Assembly (NCBI GenBank): GCA_963575645.1
Contig: OY754468.1
Span: forward strand, 25,444,465 to 25,508,464
Source: Xanthostigma xanthostigma
Lineage: Eukaryota > Arthropoda > Insecta > Raphidioptera > Raphidiidae
Direction: 5' to 3'
DNA: 64,000 nucleotides
The notes beneath the pieces are model-generated. The model saw nothing but the letters and a program-made list of their open reading frames with translations. It searched no databases and had not been told where the DNA came from. Below are positions 34,116 through 45,360 of this stretch, piece after piece. Position 1 is the first letter of the stretch. Each line of letters starts with the position of its first letter. A program made the position numbers and the translations under genes.

Positions 34116-34584
34116 TTAATGAATTGAACAAAATATTAATTTATAAAATTGTTCAAGAACGAAATGAACAGTCTAATGTAAGAAGAAAGAAATATAAACA
34201 TAAAGATAATGAAAACAAAAGTAATACATTGCAATTACTTAGCTCTCTTTGGATTTTAAGCGTAAATCTTTATGAAATATCATTTAGCTCTGCAAGTTAA
34301 GTAGGTTTACAAAACTTTTTTCTGTCACCCGATAGCGCCACTGGCAAGTAAAGTATGTGTCAATCTATTGTTAGTACTGCTTATATTTTCGGCCACCTGA
34401 TAGCACCACTAGCCAGTGAAGTATTTGTTTCGGCCACCTGACGGCGACACTAGCCAGTGAAGTATTTGTCATCCTCTTTGCTTGACAACTTCCGTCGTGA
34501 GTATTCTTGTTTGATATTAATATAGTTTTAAAAAAATATATTTTTTTACTTTCCCCCTTCCCAGAAAAAATACCTACGCCCTTG
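34116..34584. repeat. Short stretch with ~50-bp repeats
   Basis: CGGCCACCTGATAGCACCAC (34391) and CGGCCACCTGACGGCGACAC (34433), each followed by TAGCCAGTGAAGTATTTGT, are two tandem units. A third diverged one (CACCCGATAGCGCCACTGGC) starts near 34327. Confidence 0.75.
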
Positions 34585-34592
34585 CTCTACAC

Positions 34593-35365
34593 CAGTGTTT
34601 TTCAACCTGTGGGTCGCGAAGTTTCTGTAGGGGGGTCGCTAGAGGTCGAGAGAATTTTAGTAAAAAAACAATAAATAAATAAAATTCTTCAATAAATAAA
34701 ATTATCGACCAATTTTTCAGACAATATATTAACAAAAAATATCAATAATACATTAACGTTTCGATCCGGATTTGGATCTTCTTCAGAACGGATCTAAAAA
34801 TATAAAAAAATTATTAATAACTAGTTTCTATTTATTTTTAATGTAATTCAATATTATTTTTTCAATATTTCTATAATAAAAAAAATCTTTCACGAATTAC
34901 ATTAAAAATAAATAGAAACTAATTATTAATCATTTTTTTATATTTTTAGATCCGTTCTGAAGAAGATCCAAATCCGGATCGAAACGTTAATGTATTATTG
35001 ATATTTTTTGTTAATATGTATATTGTCTGAAAAATTGGTCGATAATTTTATTTATTGAAGAGTTCTAATCAGACGTTAATCAAAGATTTGAAAAAACAAT
35101 AAAGATTGATTTATTAAGTAAGAGAATTTTAACAAAAGTATTCGATGTATGTACATAATTGCAAAATAATGTGTTTCACGTACTATATTATGTACTTATA
35201 TCCGAATCCTAATTATGGAGACGTATAAAAACGTCGTATGGAATGAATATTTGTAACACTCTAACATACACATACATACATGATAAAAAAGCGAAGGATC
35301 AGGGGGTCGCGAAATATTTTTTCATACCAGGGGGGTCGCATCATGAAAAAGGTTGAAAAACACTG
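34593..35365. mobile_element. hAT element with exact 8-bp target duplication
   Basis: CAGTGTTTTTCAACC and GGTTGAAAAACACTG are perfect 15-bp inverted repeats. CTCTACAC flanks both sides (34585-34592 and 35366-35373). Subterminal GGGTCGCG words are hAT-like. More than half of the length is a family D foldback inserted later; the host hAT is about 345 bp. No transposase. Confidence 0.93.
34676..35090. mobile_element. Family D foldback MITE, copy 2, nested in hAT
   Basis: Arms of about 190 bp (34688-34880 and 34890-35064) contain CAATAAATAAAATTATCGAC, AAACGTTAATG..., CCGGATTTGGATC and GATCCAAATCCGG. They meet at an AT-rich loop near 34880. It is flanked by the 13-bp direct repeat AAAAAACAATAAA (34663-34675 and 35091-35103). 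The right arm keeps an outer ATCAGACGTTAATCAAAG segment that the left arm has lost. Copy 1 has that segment at its left end. Confidence 0.85.
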
Positions 35366-35373
35366 CTCTACAC

Positions 35374-36525
35374 TGATCATTTATTTTGGTATAACTTTAA
35401 GGTTTTACGTGATTCTCGAACTAATGCCGGAGCTTCTGAATTATAGTTATATTTATTATACAGAAACATATATTTTGTTGTATACTCAATAGTTAATAAA
35501 AAAGTATCTCAATGTAGGAACGAAGTTTGCAAGTCAATGTTTAGTTTTTTTTATTCTTTCTATTGTATGCGCTGGATATATCGAAACTTCGATAATGTCT
35601 TGCGTAGAAAAAGTTTGTCACTGAAGTATAGATGAAGTTTAGCTTCTTTAGTCTCATAATAGCGTCTCGATTTATTTTTTCGACCATACACTTGTGAATA
35701 GGCTATTACACCGTTTTTTGAAAAGTGTTTTAAATGAATCCAAAAGTGATAAAGAAGCACTATAATTTTTATAATAATATTTTATAACCGAATAGTGTCA
35801 TAAAAACGACTTTTAATTTATTATTATAAATTTTCGCGCGAAAACGACTCGTGACGTCACTATAATTGTAAATAATAACGGTAGTGCACAGTAACCATAG
35901 TAACACTGTACAATTAAAAATATTTAAGATTACTATGACTACTACATTACCAGTGTAAGTAAGTATACAAGTTAGTAAAAGTTTATTTATTTATTAAACG
36001 TATTTATTCTTGGTAGATTAGTACTTTCTGCTTTTAAGAAACCGTCTTCCATGATGCGAAATCAATAAAATACGGGATAGAAGTCTATAAACGTGATAAT
36101 AACTTGAAATAACTTCAAAATAACACACAGCACAACAGAAACGTAGACTAGTTTACAGACGAAGTGACGTCACGCCGAAATCCAACATGACGAACAGCGT
36201 TTTAGACTTGTGAAAAACAGATTACAAAATACAATTCTTAAAATAGAATTATAAAAATTATAGTTCATTATTATGTATAGAAATCAACATTTCTCGTTTG
36301 CTTTTTACAAAATCTATCAAGAATATGTAGGTACATATTATTAGATTTTTTCTTACATGGTGCAAAATACCGTATTGCTCAAGCCTCAAGCGTGACACAC
36401 CAATCAATACACACCGGTTGAGTCTTGATTAGACACGCACATTCACAACTGCATTTCTTTGACATTTTAATTAATAAATATTGCAGTGGTTGTCAAACTT
36501 AAGGCACATGCGAGCTACATATAAT
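35374..36525. other. Unassigned AT-rich DNA
   Basis: No gene or clear repeat recognised. Confidence 0.45.
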
Positions 36526-36973
36526 TTAACCCCTTCGGTCCTGGCGATCATTTTACAATGGACATATTCTAACGCGTGTAAAGTCAGCGTAATTAAATAT
36601 CAAATATAAACATTTTATTGTGCTTAGGGCTTATCTGAGATGTAGGCATGCCAAACAAAACAAAGAAATATTATGTGGGTAGGATAAATATCGAGTCAAG
36701 TGTTGACCGCCGTCACGTAGGTAATTTATTTTTCTTGTGCGGATATTTATTTTAATTTTATGAAGTTAACTTTACTAATTATACTTAAAATGTAATTAAA
36801 AATCGTATGCTATTGATTACTGTAAAAAATAATTTTTTTTTGACCTGTTATCCATTTCAATGGACATAGGATTTTCCAAAATTCCGTAAATGTTAAATTT
36901 AGTTTTTCACTGAATATACACCCTAAAAATATTTTGTGTTCAGAAATATAAAATTCAGGTCCGAAGGTGTTAA
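36526..36973 (+). mobile_element. TTAA-type (piggyBac-like) MITE, copy C2
   Basis: TTAA at 36526-36529 is followed by CCCCTTCGGTCCTGGCGATC. The right end CAGGTCCGAAGGTG is followed by TTAA at 36970-36973. It aligns with C1 (13530-14079) over its length, with deletions of about 100 bp. No transposase. Confidence 0.82.
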
Positions 36974-38557
36974 ATTACATATTTCGAGTGAAACTTTTCG
37001 ATTTTGAATTTATTTAGAATCATTCAAATGATTTTTATATCTATGATTTGCGACTTTATTACAATCTCCATCAATCAGTTACTGCACTACGCTTTTTCTT
37101 TACTCTTTGAAACACTGCATTTACCGTACGTCTTTTATCTGCCTCTATTCTTTGAAAGTGACACTGTCAACTCTCATAAGCGATAATTAGAGCTAAATTC
37201 ATTCGTTATAATATGTCGAGCGCATAAGCAGATCAAATGAATTGCATTGACACTCGCATAGTACCAAACCATTCGAGATATTAATGCATTACACAGTATT
37301 GAATGGGATTACTTACGTATGCGTTTGTTCTGTGAAGCACTGTATGCACGTGACTTTCTCAAGACTGACAATCGAAACGGAGAGCAAAATTCATTCGAGA
37401 GTTGAAACATTCATTAATTCACGCATCGTATTATAATACCTACATCGTCCGAAAGAGACATTTCAAATGAATCGCATTTGATTATAAAAATCATCCAAAT
37501 AGCAGCAGTCTTACAATTATTAAAACAGTTCTATTATTCCCAAATCATAATTTATATTATCAGGTGAGCTATATACCTGTTTTGAACCTTTAACAGCTGC
37601 GTAACATTGAATAAATCAGGAATGAGAATAATAATGTCTTTATTGATAAAAAAAATTATCAGAAGGTGTGGCATTCGGTAAATCTGGCTTCTAATCAATG
37701 CGAATAATTATAATTTTGTGTTTATTAAGTATATTGATTTTACGCAAGCTACCGGTAGTTCGCAATCGACGGTTTCTGTTCTGCTTGAGCAGTCGATGAG
37801 TGTATAGTCGAAGGTTTACTCATTATTTGTTGATTTTCGCATCCCCTTACCTCTCCTGCTCTGACTTTGTCTTTGTTTTACAAACGAGGTCAATTTCATT
37901 ACGCGCTGTCTTACTACAAACACGTTTGTTGTTTCGCGTTTAAGATTAAGATAATGAGTCATATTTGTATTTAAAGCTGATACTCTGAAGAACTATATTC
38001 TTAAAATGCAACCTTACATACACGTAATATTTAAAGTTAATCCGCGAGGTTCTAGCTGCCATGGTATGAGAGTACCTATGTTGATTAGTAGGAGCAGATT
38101 TTGGTTTGGCGGTGAAATAATCAAGAGCACAAGGTACACCAATTTACTTTAGAAATCCTCGGCTTGCTTTACTTTTTCGCTTACTTATAATCCACCTTTT
38201 GTCTTAGCGTTATAATATCTAACTGCCTGTCCGTGGCAAAATGAAAAGCAAAAATTTCCTTCTAACTACGGTTTAGTACTGTAGTTATAATACGTAAAAA
38301 TGACCACAGTAACGCCATCTCTTAGTGTAAAAATGAAAAATCAAAGTGCATTTGTGTTCCTATAAACAACAGAGCGTTTTAGTAGATCGTCTGTTTTCAC
38401 GCGTTTCGTCAAAATCGCGCGCGATGCCGCGGTTAACGGCTAGTATATATATTAGTATGTATGAAGTTTGAACTGTAAAACAAAAACTGGAAATTATGTG
38501 AAAATGAGCTATTTTTATAAACGTTCGTTTTTCGATAAAATTGCAACTTTTAATATA
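36974..38557. other. Unassigned gene-free DNA
   Basis: Nothing recognised. Confidence 0.45.
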
Positions 38558-38720
38558 ATCGGGTGTTTTTTTTTTTTTGTTTAGAGTGATAAAACTTTAA
38601 ATTGAAATAAACATTTAATCAAAAAAAGATTGAAGCCATTTTTTTTATTTGAAAGATAATTTTATGACATTGAAGTTTATAAAATATTTTCCGACATAAT
38701 ATGTCGGAAATTATTTTTAA

Positions 38721-38900
38721 TAGACGCTTTGGAAGTCAACATAACTCGTGTTATTGATGAAATAAGGTCTGAACTACTCGAAAAAGTGGTCTGATCGTGG
38801 TAGACATAATATGTCCACCACGATCAGACCAATTTTGGGCCACTTTTTCGAGTAGTTCAGGCCTTATTTCATCAATAACACGAGTTATGTTGGCTTCCAA
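38721..38900. repeat. Snapback duplication of the transposase 3' end
   Basis: The plus-strand segment 38721-38806 (AACATAACTCGTGTTATTGA, TCGAAAAAGTGG) is immediately followed by its own complement at 38814-38900, with a short centre (GTAGACATAATATGTCCAC). The plus-side copy lacks about 15 bp (the GCCCAAAATT segment). A separate 21-bp palindrome, TTCCGACATA-A-TATGTCGGAA, lies just outside at 38689-38709. Confidence 0.9.
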
Positions 38901-39479
38901 TGCCTCTATTGTTTCTGGTTTATCAGCTTAAAACAATGACTTCACATAACCCCAAAGAAAATAATCCATATACGGCAATTTAGCTTGTTTACGTAGCCAT
39001 TCAACCAGAAATGAGCTTCATCACTAAATACAATTTTTCGAGAAAAAAGTGGATCAACTTCAAGCTGTTCTAGGGCTCAATCAGCAAACAAACGACGCTT
39101 TTTATGGTTACATGGCTTTAGTCCTTGAACCAGTTGGATCTTGTATGGGTGTAGACCAAAATTTTTACACAAACTTTTCAATGTGGTGAATGCACAGAGT
39201 CCAACTTTTCATAAACATCCACGAATAGACGGATCTTCATTAACACTAGCACCTACAGCACCGATATTTTCTTCTGTACGTACCTACAGTTCTTTGCTTG
39301 TTGTTTTTGCATCGAGTAGAGAAAATGTTGCCTGAAATCTATGGATAGTTCGGCGAATAAGCTGCTCTGATGAACGATTATGTAAACCACAAATTTCTGT
39401 AAGTTTTACGAATAGAACCCTGATTTTGAAAATAAATTTCGACAATTTCTAAACGTGATTGCGGCGTGAGTCTTTCCAT
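38812..39479 (-). pseudogene. IS630-like transposase pseudogene
   Basis: The minus strand starts MERLTPQSRLEIVEIYFQNQ at 39479, the usual N-terminal helix of the arthropod IS630-like transposases. After several frame changes it shows HPYKIQLVQGLKP and then KIVFSDEAHFWLNGYVNK, where the second catalytic aspartate lies in SDEAHF. It then jumps to the C-terminal DYFLWGYVK-like segment and TRVIDEIRPELLEKVAQNWS. The segment carrying the third acidic residue is therefore missing and several stops interrupt the frame, so the gene is dead. The 3' end runs into an inverted copy of itself. Confidence 0.8.
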
Positions 39480-39819
39480 GATAATTTGTCAATGCTTACT
39501 GAACAGAAATGTCAAAACAACATGGTTTCTACCTTCTCTCAAATCACAGTTATCCCGATCGAAAGTTTTATCACTCAAAAAAAAAAGACGGGTTGCACTC
39601 TGAGAGTGCCGGCAGAAGTGAAAACTTGAATATTACCTCTACTCTCCATCCGTCTTACGAATTTTCGATCAGTTTACCCATACCTCTACTCTCCATCCGT
39701 CTTACGAATTTTCGGTCAGGTCACGTGTCCAGACGCGAGTTTAACATTTTTTACCCATTAGAAAAAAAGGGTACAACGCCGCTAAAGAAGTTTTCACTTC
39801 AAAAAAAAAAACACCCGAT

Positions 39820-40665
39820 ACTTCTGTTATTGTAGCTTAAATTCTGATAAATTCGCTGATATATAGATTTGAACGGTCAATTAATCGTTTGTGTTTGACT
39901 TTCGTTGCATTTGAGAATATCAGTGAGCAGATTTGCGATAGGTAGGTATTGGTTTGTTCAAATACTCGTATAAGCGCATGCAGTAATATCGGAAGTCAAT
40001 ATGACTAATTAACATGTGTTGATGCCGTGTCATCTGCCTAACACTCACTCATTCACTCACTTACTTGTTCTGTCGACCTATAAACACGTTGCTGATTCAG
40101 GGCTACCACAAATGACAAATTGTTTTTGCACTGTTTCTCAGTAAATGATGAACAGTCACTACAAACACTGTCTTCAAAGAACAATATTTTTAGTGCAGGA
40201 TTTCGCCAATTTTTGTTTTTGCAAACACAAAACTTTTTTACACGTGTTTGTGGGGCCGTTTTCAAAGATTGATGTGTTTTGATACCCGCGGCGCAACTTA
40301 CTATTCTTTACTTACACACAACATTTTTGCATTTGATTTTGGCATAGTTTTCAAAGGTTTATGTGTTTTGATACACGCCTGCCCAATTACCGTAACAGGC
40401 GTACGCGAAACATTTTTGAATATGTTTTTTTTAGAATAGTTTTCCAAGATAGATGTGTTTTGAAACTGATTTGGGCGAAGGGCACTCGGTTCTTCGAGCC
40501 TCGAAGTGTTAATCCGGGTACAAAAACATTTATGTTTATAATAATGCAACTTACTGTAACATAACTATAGCGCAAGTCATTTTATTAGATTATTATTCGA
40601 GAAAGAAATAGCATATCAATCAATCATAAAGGTTCATGAATATGTCTTATTTAATTATATAATAA
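39820..40665. other. Gene-free stretch
   Basis: TTGATGTGTTTTGATACCCG, TTATGTGTTTTGATACACGC and AGATGTGTTTTGAAAC recur at about 40269, 40358 and 40450 in a loose tandem arrangement of about 90 bp. The 62-82-codon overlapping frames on both strands follow from that. No gene seen. Confidence 0.5.
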
Positions 40666-41174
40666 CTAGCGGTCCGTCCCGGTTTCACCCGGGTGCGATG
40701 ATAGGTAATAATTCTGCAAAATGGATTTCGTTTGCGGCCTGGCGTCTGAACAAATAGCTTTGAGCAAATTCTACCAGATTCGCTTCTGAACTAATAGCTA
40801 TGAGTTAATTCTATCAGATGTCGCTACATGTTACTAAAATAGTTTTTTTTGAGAAAACACCGTAATTTTGTACAAAAAATTTAATAAAAACTATCATATA
40901 GCGTAAGTTGAACGAAGCAAGACACATTTACAAAATTTCATTAAAATCGGTTTCGTGGTTTCGGAGATTAGCGCGGACGAACATCGTGACACGAGGTTTT
41001 TATATATATATATGTTACCGGCCAAACCCGATTTAAGGACAAACTAGTTCAGCCTAACTATTCATACTAGGACAAACTAGTTCAGCCTAGGCCCAATTGG
41101 TTTGTAGAACTAGTTTGGCCTAGCCAAAACTAGTTTGTCCTGAAATCGGTTTTGGCCGGTGACATATATAAAGA
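40666..41174 (-). mobile_element. Non-autonomous Helitron interrupted by a MITE
   Basis: On the plus strand it begins CTAGCGGTCCGTCCCGGTTT after A and ends AAAGA before T. Reversed, it has a TC start (TCTTTATAT...) and a CTAG end. The 5' part CCTCGTGTCACGATGTTCGT, then CCGCG, is typical of insect Helitrons. A 150-bp palindromic MITE sits in its TATA-rich 5' end. Remnants of the same family are at 30531-30780 and 31486-32800. Confidence 0.82.
41014..41163. mobile_element. 150-bp palindromic MITE
   Basis: GTTACCGGCCAAACCCGATT ... GGACAAACTAGTT pairs with AACTAGTTTGTCC ... TTTTGGCCGGTGAC. The interior repeats GACAAACTAGTTCAGCCTA twice. It is inserted in the (TA)n of the Helitron 5' end, so the target duplication cannot be delimited. 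Confidence 0.85.
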
Positions 41175-42363
41175 TTAAATTAAATAACTATCCATGGTAA
41201 AAATACGTAGTCTTTTAGTAAAAATTACATTTTAAAAATTTGCTGAAAAAAATTATTATTAAGTAGTATTTTATTCTTCGGAGCGTTACCACTTAAATTT
41301 AATTCTATTGTAATGCTCACTTCTACACTTCAACCTACCTGTTGCGTCTTACTCGCACTAGTATATAATATACAGTTTTGTACCCTCCTTGCAGACATAT
41401 TTTAGTCTTGCTTAAATAATCAGGCTTTTTTATTTTATTAAATACTAAATTTGAAGGTATTAAAATCTCAAAATGCTTCAAGGACTTTTTTTTTCAAATA
41501 AAATTTTGCAAAGTTAAAAATTCACAGCTTCGCTAGGCACCACTACCCTTCAGCCAGGTTTTCGGTTTTGTGTTGAGACATTACAAAAGAAGTGTTACAC
41601 AAATCAAGCTGCCTCAAATACCTACCCAAAAAAATGTTTGATAGCTTTTGGACTAATATGACAGCTATTCAGAACCGAAAAATTAATATGTCTGTGGTGC
41701 TACTGGTACGGTAGGTATAAATGTACCACTAGCGCCACACACGAACAATTTTTCGTTCTTAACGATAACGACTCATTCAGATTTGTGCTTTAATTAGACT
41801 TCTTTCTGCTATGTTGTTTCTAGTGGCATCCTTGTTTCGTGGAATCGTTGTATGTAGACAAATAGAGTATAGTTAATCATATCGTAACTGGATATATAAC
41901 TTGACAAGATAGACTGGTGAACATCCTCTTCGCCCTCCTTCTCTATCGCACACATTAATGACTCCTGTCGTCTGCACGGATCTGACACACACGACCCAAC
42001 ACAATCAGTACTGCCAACGTGACAACGCCAATATAATTTAGTCTGACATACTCAAATGTTCAATAATAATATTGATTTGCAGTAGCGTTAATTATTTTAG
42101 CACGATCAAAGGTATAGTAAGTATGAAGAGCTATTTTCTTTTCAACCGATTGCAAAAATAGAGAAGGTTATCAATACGACCCGTAATTTAATTAGATATA
42201 CACCGATAATTCAGAAATGGTTCCACCGATTTGATCGATTTTGACTTTATATTGTTTTCAGCAGGACATTGAAGTGGCCTTATATATATTTTTTACTCAA
42301 AGTGTTCAATATAATCTTTTTTACCCAAATACCTCTGTATTACGAGCATTTGAATGTGTACAA
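41175..42363. other. Unassigned gene-free DNA
   Basis: No gene or clear repeat recognised. Confidence 0.45.
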
Positions 42364-42813
42364 TGTAACACGCTCCCAACCCCTAACTGGCACACAACAA
42401 CAAAAGCACACAGAATTACGCGGAACAATATCGGAGCAGGTAGAAAAGAGTTTTTGTAGAATCAGGTAGCCAAAATCCCGACCTTCCTAGAATTGCGTGA
42501 AGAATATCGATGCTCAGGTAGAGAAGGGTTTCGAATATTCGAGAAAAAACTAGAATACGATCCCCACGCATTTAAATAAACTGCGTCTGCAGTTCACAGC
42601 TCAGTTGAACAGACACAATTGGGTAGCGCTAACAATACGTGTGTTCGGTCGCCAAACATAAAATTACTTAGAAGTCTTTGTTTTGTTTGTTACATTATTT
42701 CTATTTCATTTCCATTATATAAGAGAAGTACCTACTTTTAGTTGATTTGTTTTGTAACATTTTATTGTTGTCAATAAATATTTACCACCACATCGAAGAA
42801 CAGTTTTGTTACA
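42364..42813 (+). mobile_element. Solo LTR, copy 2 (Ty3-like)
   Basis: It begins TGTAAC and ends GTTACA, a perfect 6-bp terminal inverted repeat with TG...CA termini. It has a TTTAAATA box at 42571, TCAGTTGAACAGAC about 30 nt later, AATAAA at 42773 and CATCGAAGAACAGTTTTGTT near the end. It aligns in blocks with 24887-25481. No internal retrotransposon sequence or matching second LTR lies nearby. Flanks show no clear duplication. Confidence 0.7.
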
Positions 42814-43464
42814 GTCTGTATACAAAATACTGGAATATCTACTGTGTATGCAAAACCCTAATTTTATTGTCAAAATGATTTTACGTTCGTCCAGACAACC
42901 GTGACGGTTGGTGGTTTTTACAAAACATGTAGTATATTGCTCGATGTTCGAATAACGGCAAGACGACGAACACCACTGTTTCTCATAGGGCCCATTGTGT
43001 AGCTGTAGTTAAGCACGAGGCGGTACATGTTGGGCGGTCGGACGGGTGAACGCTTCGAGTTGGGGGCGCCGCTTTCATACACTCCTGTTTTATGAAACTT
43101 GATGTGAATAACGACATACGGAGGCCATAATTTGCCAACACTCTTCCTGTCTGCAGTTTCTCTCTTATCTGCATACATAGAGGTACCTTTACACGATTCA
43201 GGGATGACAAAACACAATATAATCGAACCGCTTAGGCCTGTGCTCGAAAATACTAACTGTACTTTAATCCACCCTAGCACTGGCTATGCCAAGTTGGTTG
43301 GATCAATTTCAATTAGGTATAAGACAGCAAATTATATTATTATTGTATACTGTACTTATTGAAATATATTTATTATTATTAGAAAAAATAAAATAAAAAA
43401 AACGATATGGATGCTAATGACCTTAGTTGTCAAGCGTGTATTATTAGCAATCCTTACCTCAGTC
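42814..43464. other. Gene-free stretch, GC-richer centre
   Basis: Overlapping minus-strand frames (42918-43280) in a GC-richer block show no recognisable domain. Confidence 0.4.
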
Positions 43465-44000
43465 GCTACCATATTCACCGAACGTAAGTAGTTATTTATT
43501 CGGTTCATTTGTTGTTCAGGTAACTATTCCTTCCAATAAATAGCGATAATTCAATTCACCAGCCATATATAAATTTATTCTGTCTTACTTAGAGGGTATA
43601 ATTAATATTTATAAAATAATAATGGCCGCCACATAGATCATAATACCTAACCTATAAACGTGGAGTATTATATCTAAAGTTTGCTCTTGTGAATTTATTT
43701 ATGTGTCGTTTATTAACCTTTTGTGATGTGTATATATAGTTGTAAAACATTAAAGTTAGTGGAGGTTTTGTGTGCAATTGGGTTAGGATAAAGCATTATA
43801 ATTTTGTGAAACTTTTTTTTGACTTTAACGTCGTCGGTCGGATTTTTGTGTAAACGTCAAAATATTCAACAAAAAGAGCAAGGAGTATAGTGCAGTGTAC
43901 CTATATTTATTCTTTATGTAAATTTTATACCTGATATTTCGCTTGGTGAATTGAAAGTAAATTTTATTCTAACGAATAAATTAGTTTTAAGATTAGAAAC
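43465..44000 (-). repeat. Dispersed repeat family V, copy 2
   Basis: Complement of 12435-12990 along its whole length; shared words include AACAAAAAGAGCAAGGAGTA and AATAATGGCCGCCACATAGA. The 161-codon minus-strand frame at 43914-44399 starts beyond the shared part and has no motif. Confidence 0.75.
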
Positions 44001-44744
44001 TTTTATATTTAATAGTGTTCGGTGAATACGGACATACGTCAATGATCTTGAGTGGCTATGGAATATTGTGGAAATATTAGATGATGTACTTGTTAGACAG
44101 ATAGAACTCACTAAAATCGTTTTAAAGCGTAAATAATACCCAGGGTTGAACCAGATGAAAACAAAATATCGATTCACAGGTTGTTTCTCTTCACCCGTCC
44201 TTGTCGAATCCACGGCATTTACATTATATTGATGTATTCCAAAGGGAAAATTGAATCTTAATTTCCATTTTATTAAATGTTTGGAAAAAATAGCAACAAA
44301 AAGTTGTAATAATAACAATAATGAATATACTAACACGCCATTTCGGAAGAGCTGATACACTGGAATACACTTACACAGTAGTACCAACTGTATAATCACG
44401 AAATTTCAAGCCGAGACATTGCCACTCGATTTCCTCTGAAAACGACTGCATCATACAATGCTTTTCACAGCTCAAATTTTTAGTTATTAATATTGACAAT
44501 GACATGTTAGTACCTACTATACTTTGGTATGGAAGTTTCCCCTTGCCCCGTTTTCTCCCGTTGTACCAGTGGAACTTCCTTTAATAATGCATTTTGTAAT
44601 AATCGAATATAATATAAATGAAAAGAGTTGAAACTGTCGCCTTTTGTCAAAATAACTTTGCGCAGGTTCTGAATATAGTATGTACGCGAGATAATTTCGG
44701 CAGAGTTCGGCAGTTTTTAATTCTACTTTGTAGAGTTATTCGAA
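44001..44744. other. Unassigned AT-rich DNA
   Basis: Overlapped by a 161-codon minus-strand frame of low-complexity hydrophobic and serine-rich character that I do not recognise. Confidence 0.4.
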
Positions 44745-44880
44745 CTGGAAACTTCAAGGAGTAGTGTAGTAACTCGCATTCGTAAGGCAGATGTGTATTT
44801 TAGGACTGTTTCCTACGGCCTTTTTCTGAGAAACGTTTATTTGTGCACCGACCATAATGTTGACATTTTTCTTCTAATAT
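44745..44880 (+). repeat. Decayed SINE, relative of 2386-2530
   Basis: GGAGTAGTGTAGTAACTCGC resembles the box-A region, then TTTCCTACGGCC, TGAGAAACG and GCACCGACCATAATGTTGA parallel the body of the 2386 SINE. Box B is destroyed. Confidence 0.5.
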
Positions 44881-45360
44881 TTTCCCGTAAATGGTAGAGA
44901 TTGTGCACACGAGACTGGTTATTCCGCTAAATTCCTTTCTAGATTTGGCTGCTACGTTTCAAGCGTGCTGTGGCGCTGGGTTTCGTGATGGCTTTTACTT
45001 GTTTGCGTCACACGATAAGTGTATTGAAGTTGGTTTTGTAAATGGGTTTGATGCGCGCGCAGTGACAGTTCGAATGTTAACAAGACTGAACGTTTATTGT
45101 ATCTGAACGAAACACACACTATGACGCCATGTTTGTTTGTGCGTCGCCCACGTGACAATATACTGTTTCTTGCTCAAAACAAGCAGATAAATGAGCACGA
45201 ATAATAGCCTCGGTTTTAATTTTGAAATCCATCTTGTGACCACGCACGTGTGAGCCAGTAATGACGTCATTTCCAACTTCGCTGCCAGCGCGCTAGCCAG
45301 CACAAGTTCCAGCAGTGATTCCAGCAGCAATATTAGCCTATACAAAACCATGGCTGCTAG
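44881..45360. mobile_element. Family U element, copy 3
   Basis: GTGCACACGAGACTGG at the left and CCAGCAGTGATTCCAGCAGC at the right correspond to the ends of 18632-19053. The interior (CACGTGACAATATACTGTTT, ACACACTATGACGCC) matches 57180-57260. Open frames on both strands reflect GC content. Confidence 0.55.

Larger units (their letters stand above)
38558..39819 (-). mobile_element. IS630/mariner-like element, internally deleted
   Basis: ATCGGGTGTTTTTTTTTTTT at the left end is inverted at the right (AAAACACCCGAT). A second inverted pair, AGAGTGATAAAACTTT and AAAGTTTTATCACTC, lies further in. Between them is a broken transposase gene on the minus strand. The right part contains a 31-bp direct duplication (CCTCTACTCTCCATCCGTCT at 39639 and 39685). 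The exact target site could not be fixed. Confidence 0.75.

Noticed and set aside
39509-39835. 108-codon plus-strand frame
   Set aside because: Runs through the terminal region and duplicated segments of the IS630-like element, antisense side; a shadow.
42918-43280. 120-codon minus-strand frame just after an LTR, considered as gag-pol
   Set aside because: No retroelement motif and no primer-binding site after the LTR.
43914-44399. 161-codon minus-strand frame
   Set aside because: No domain, low-complexity composition, and its 3' part lies in repeat family V; probably chance.
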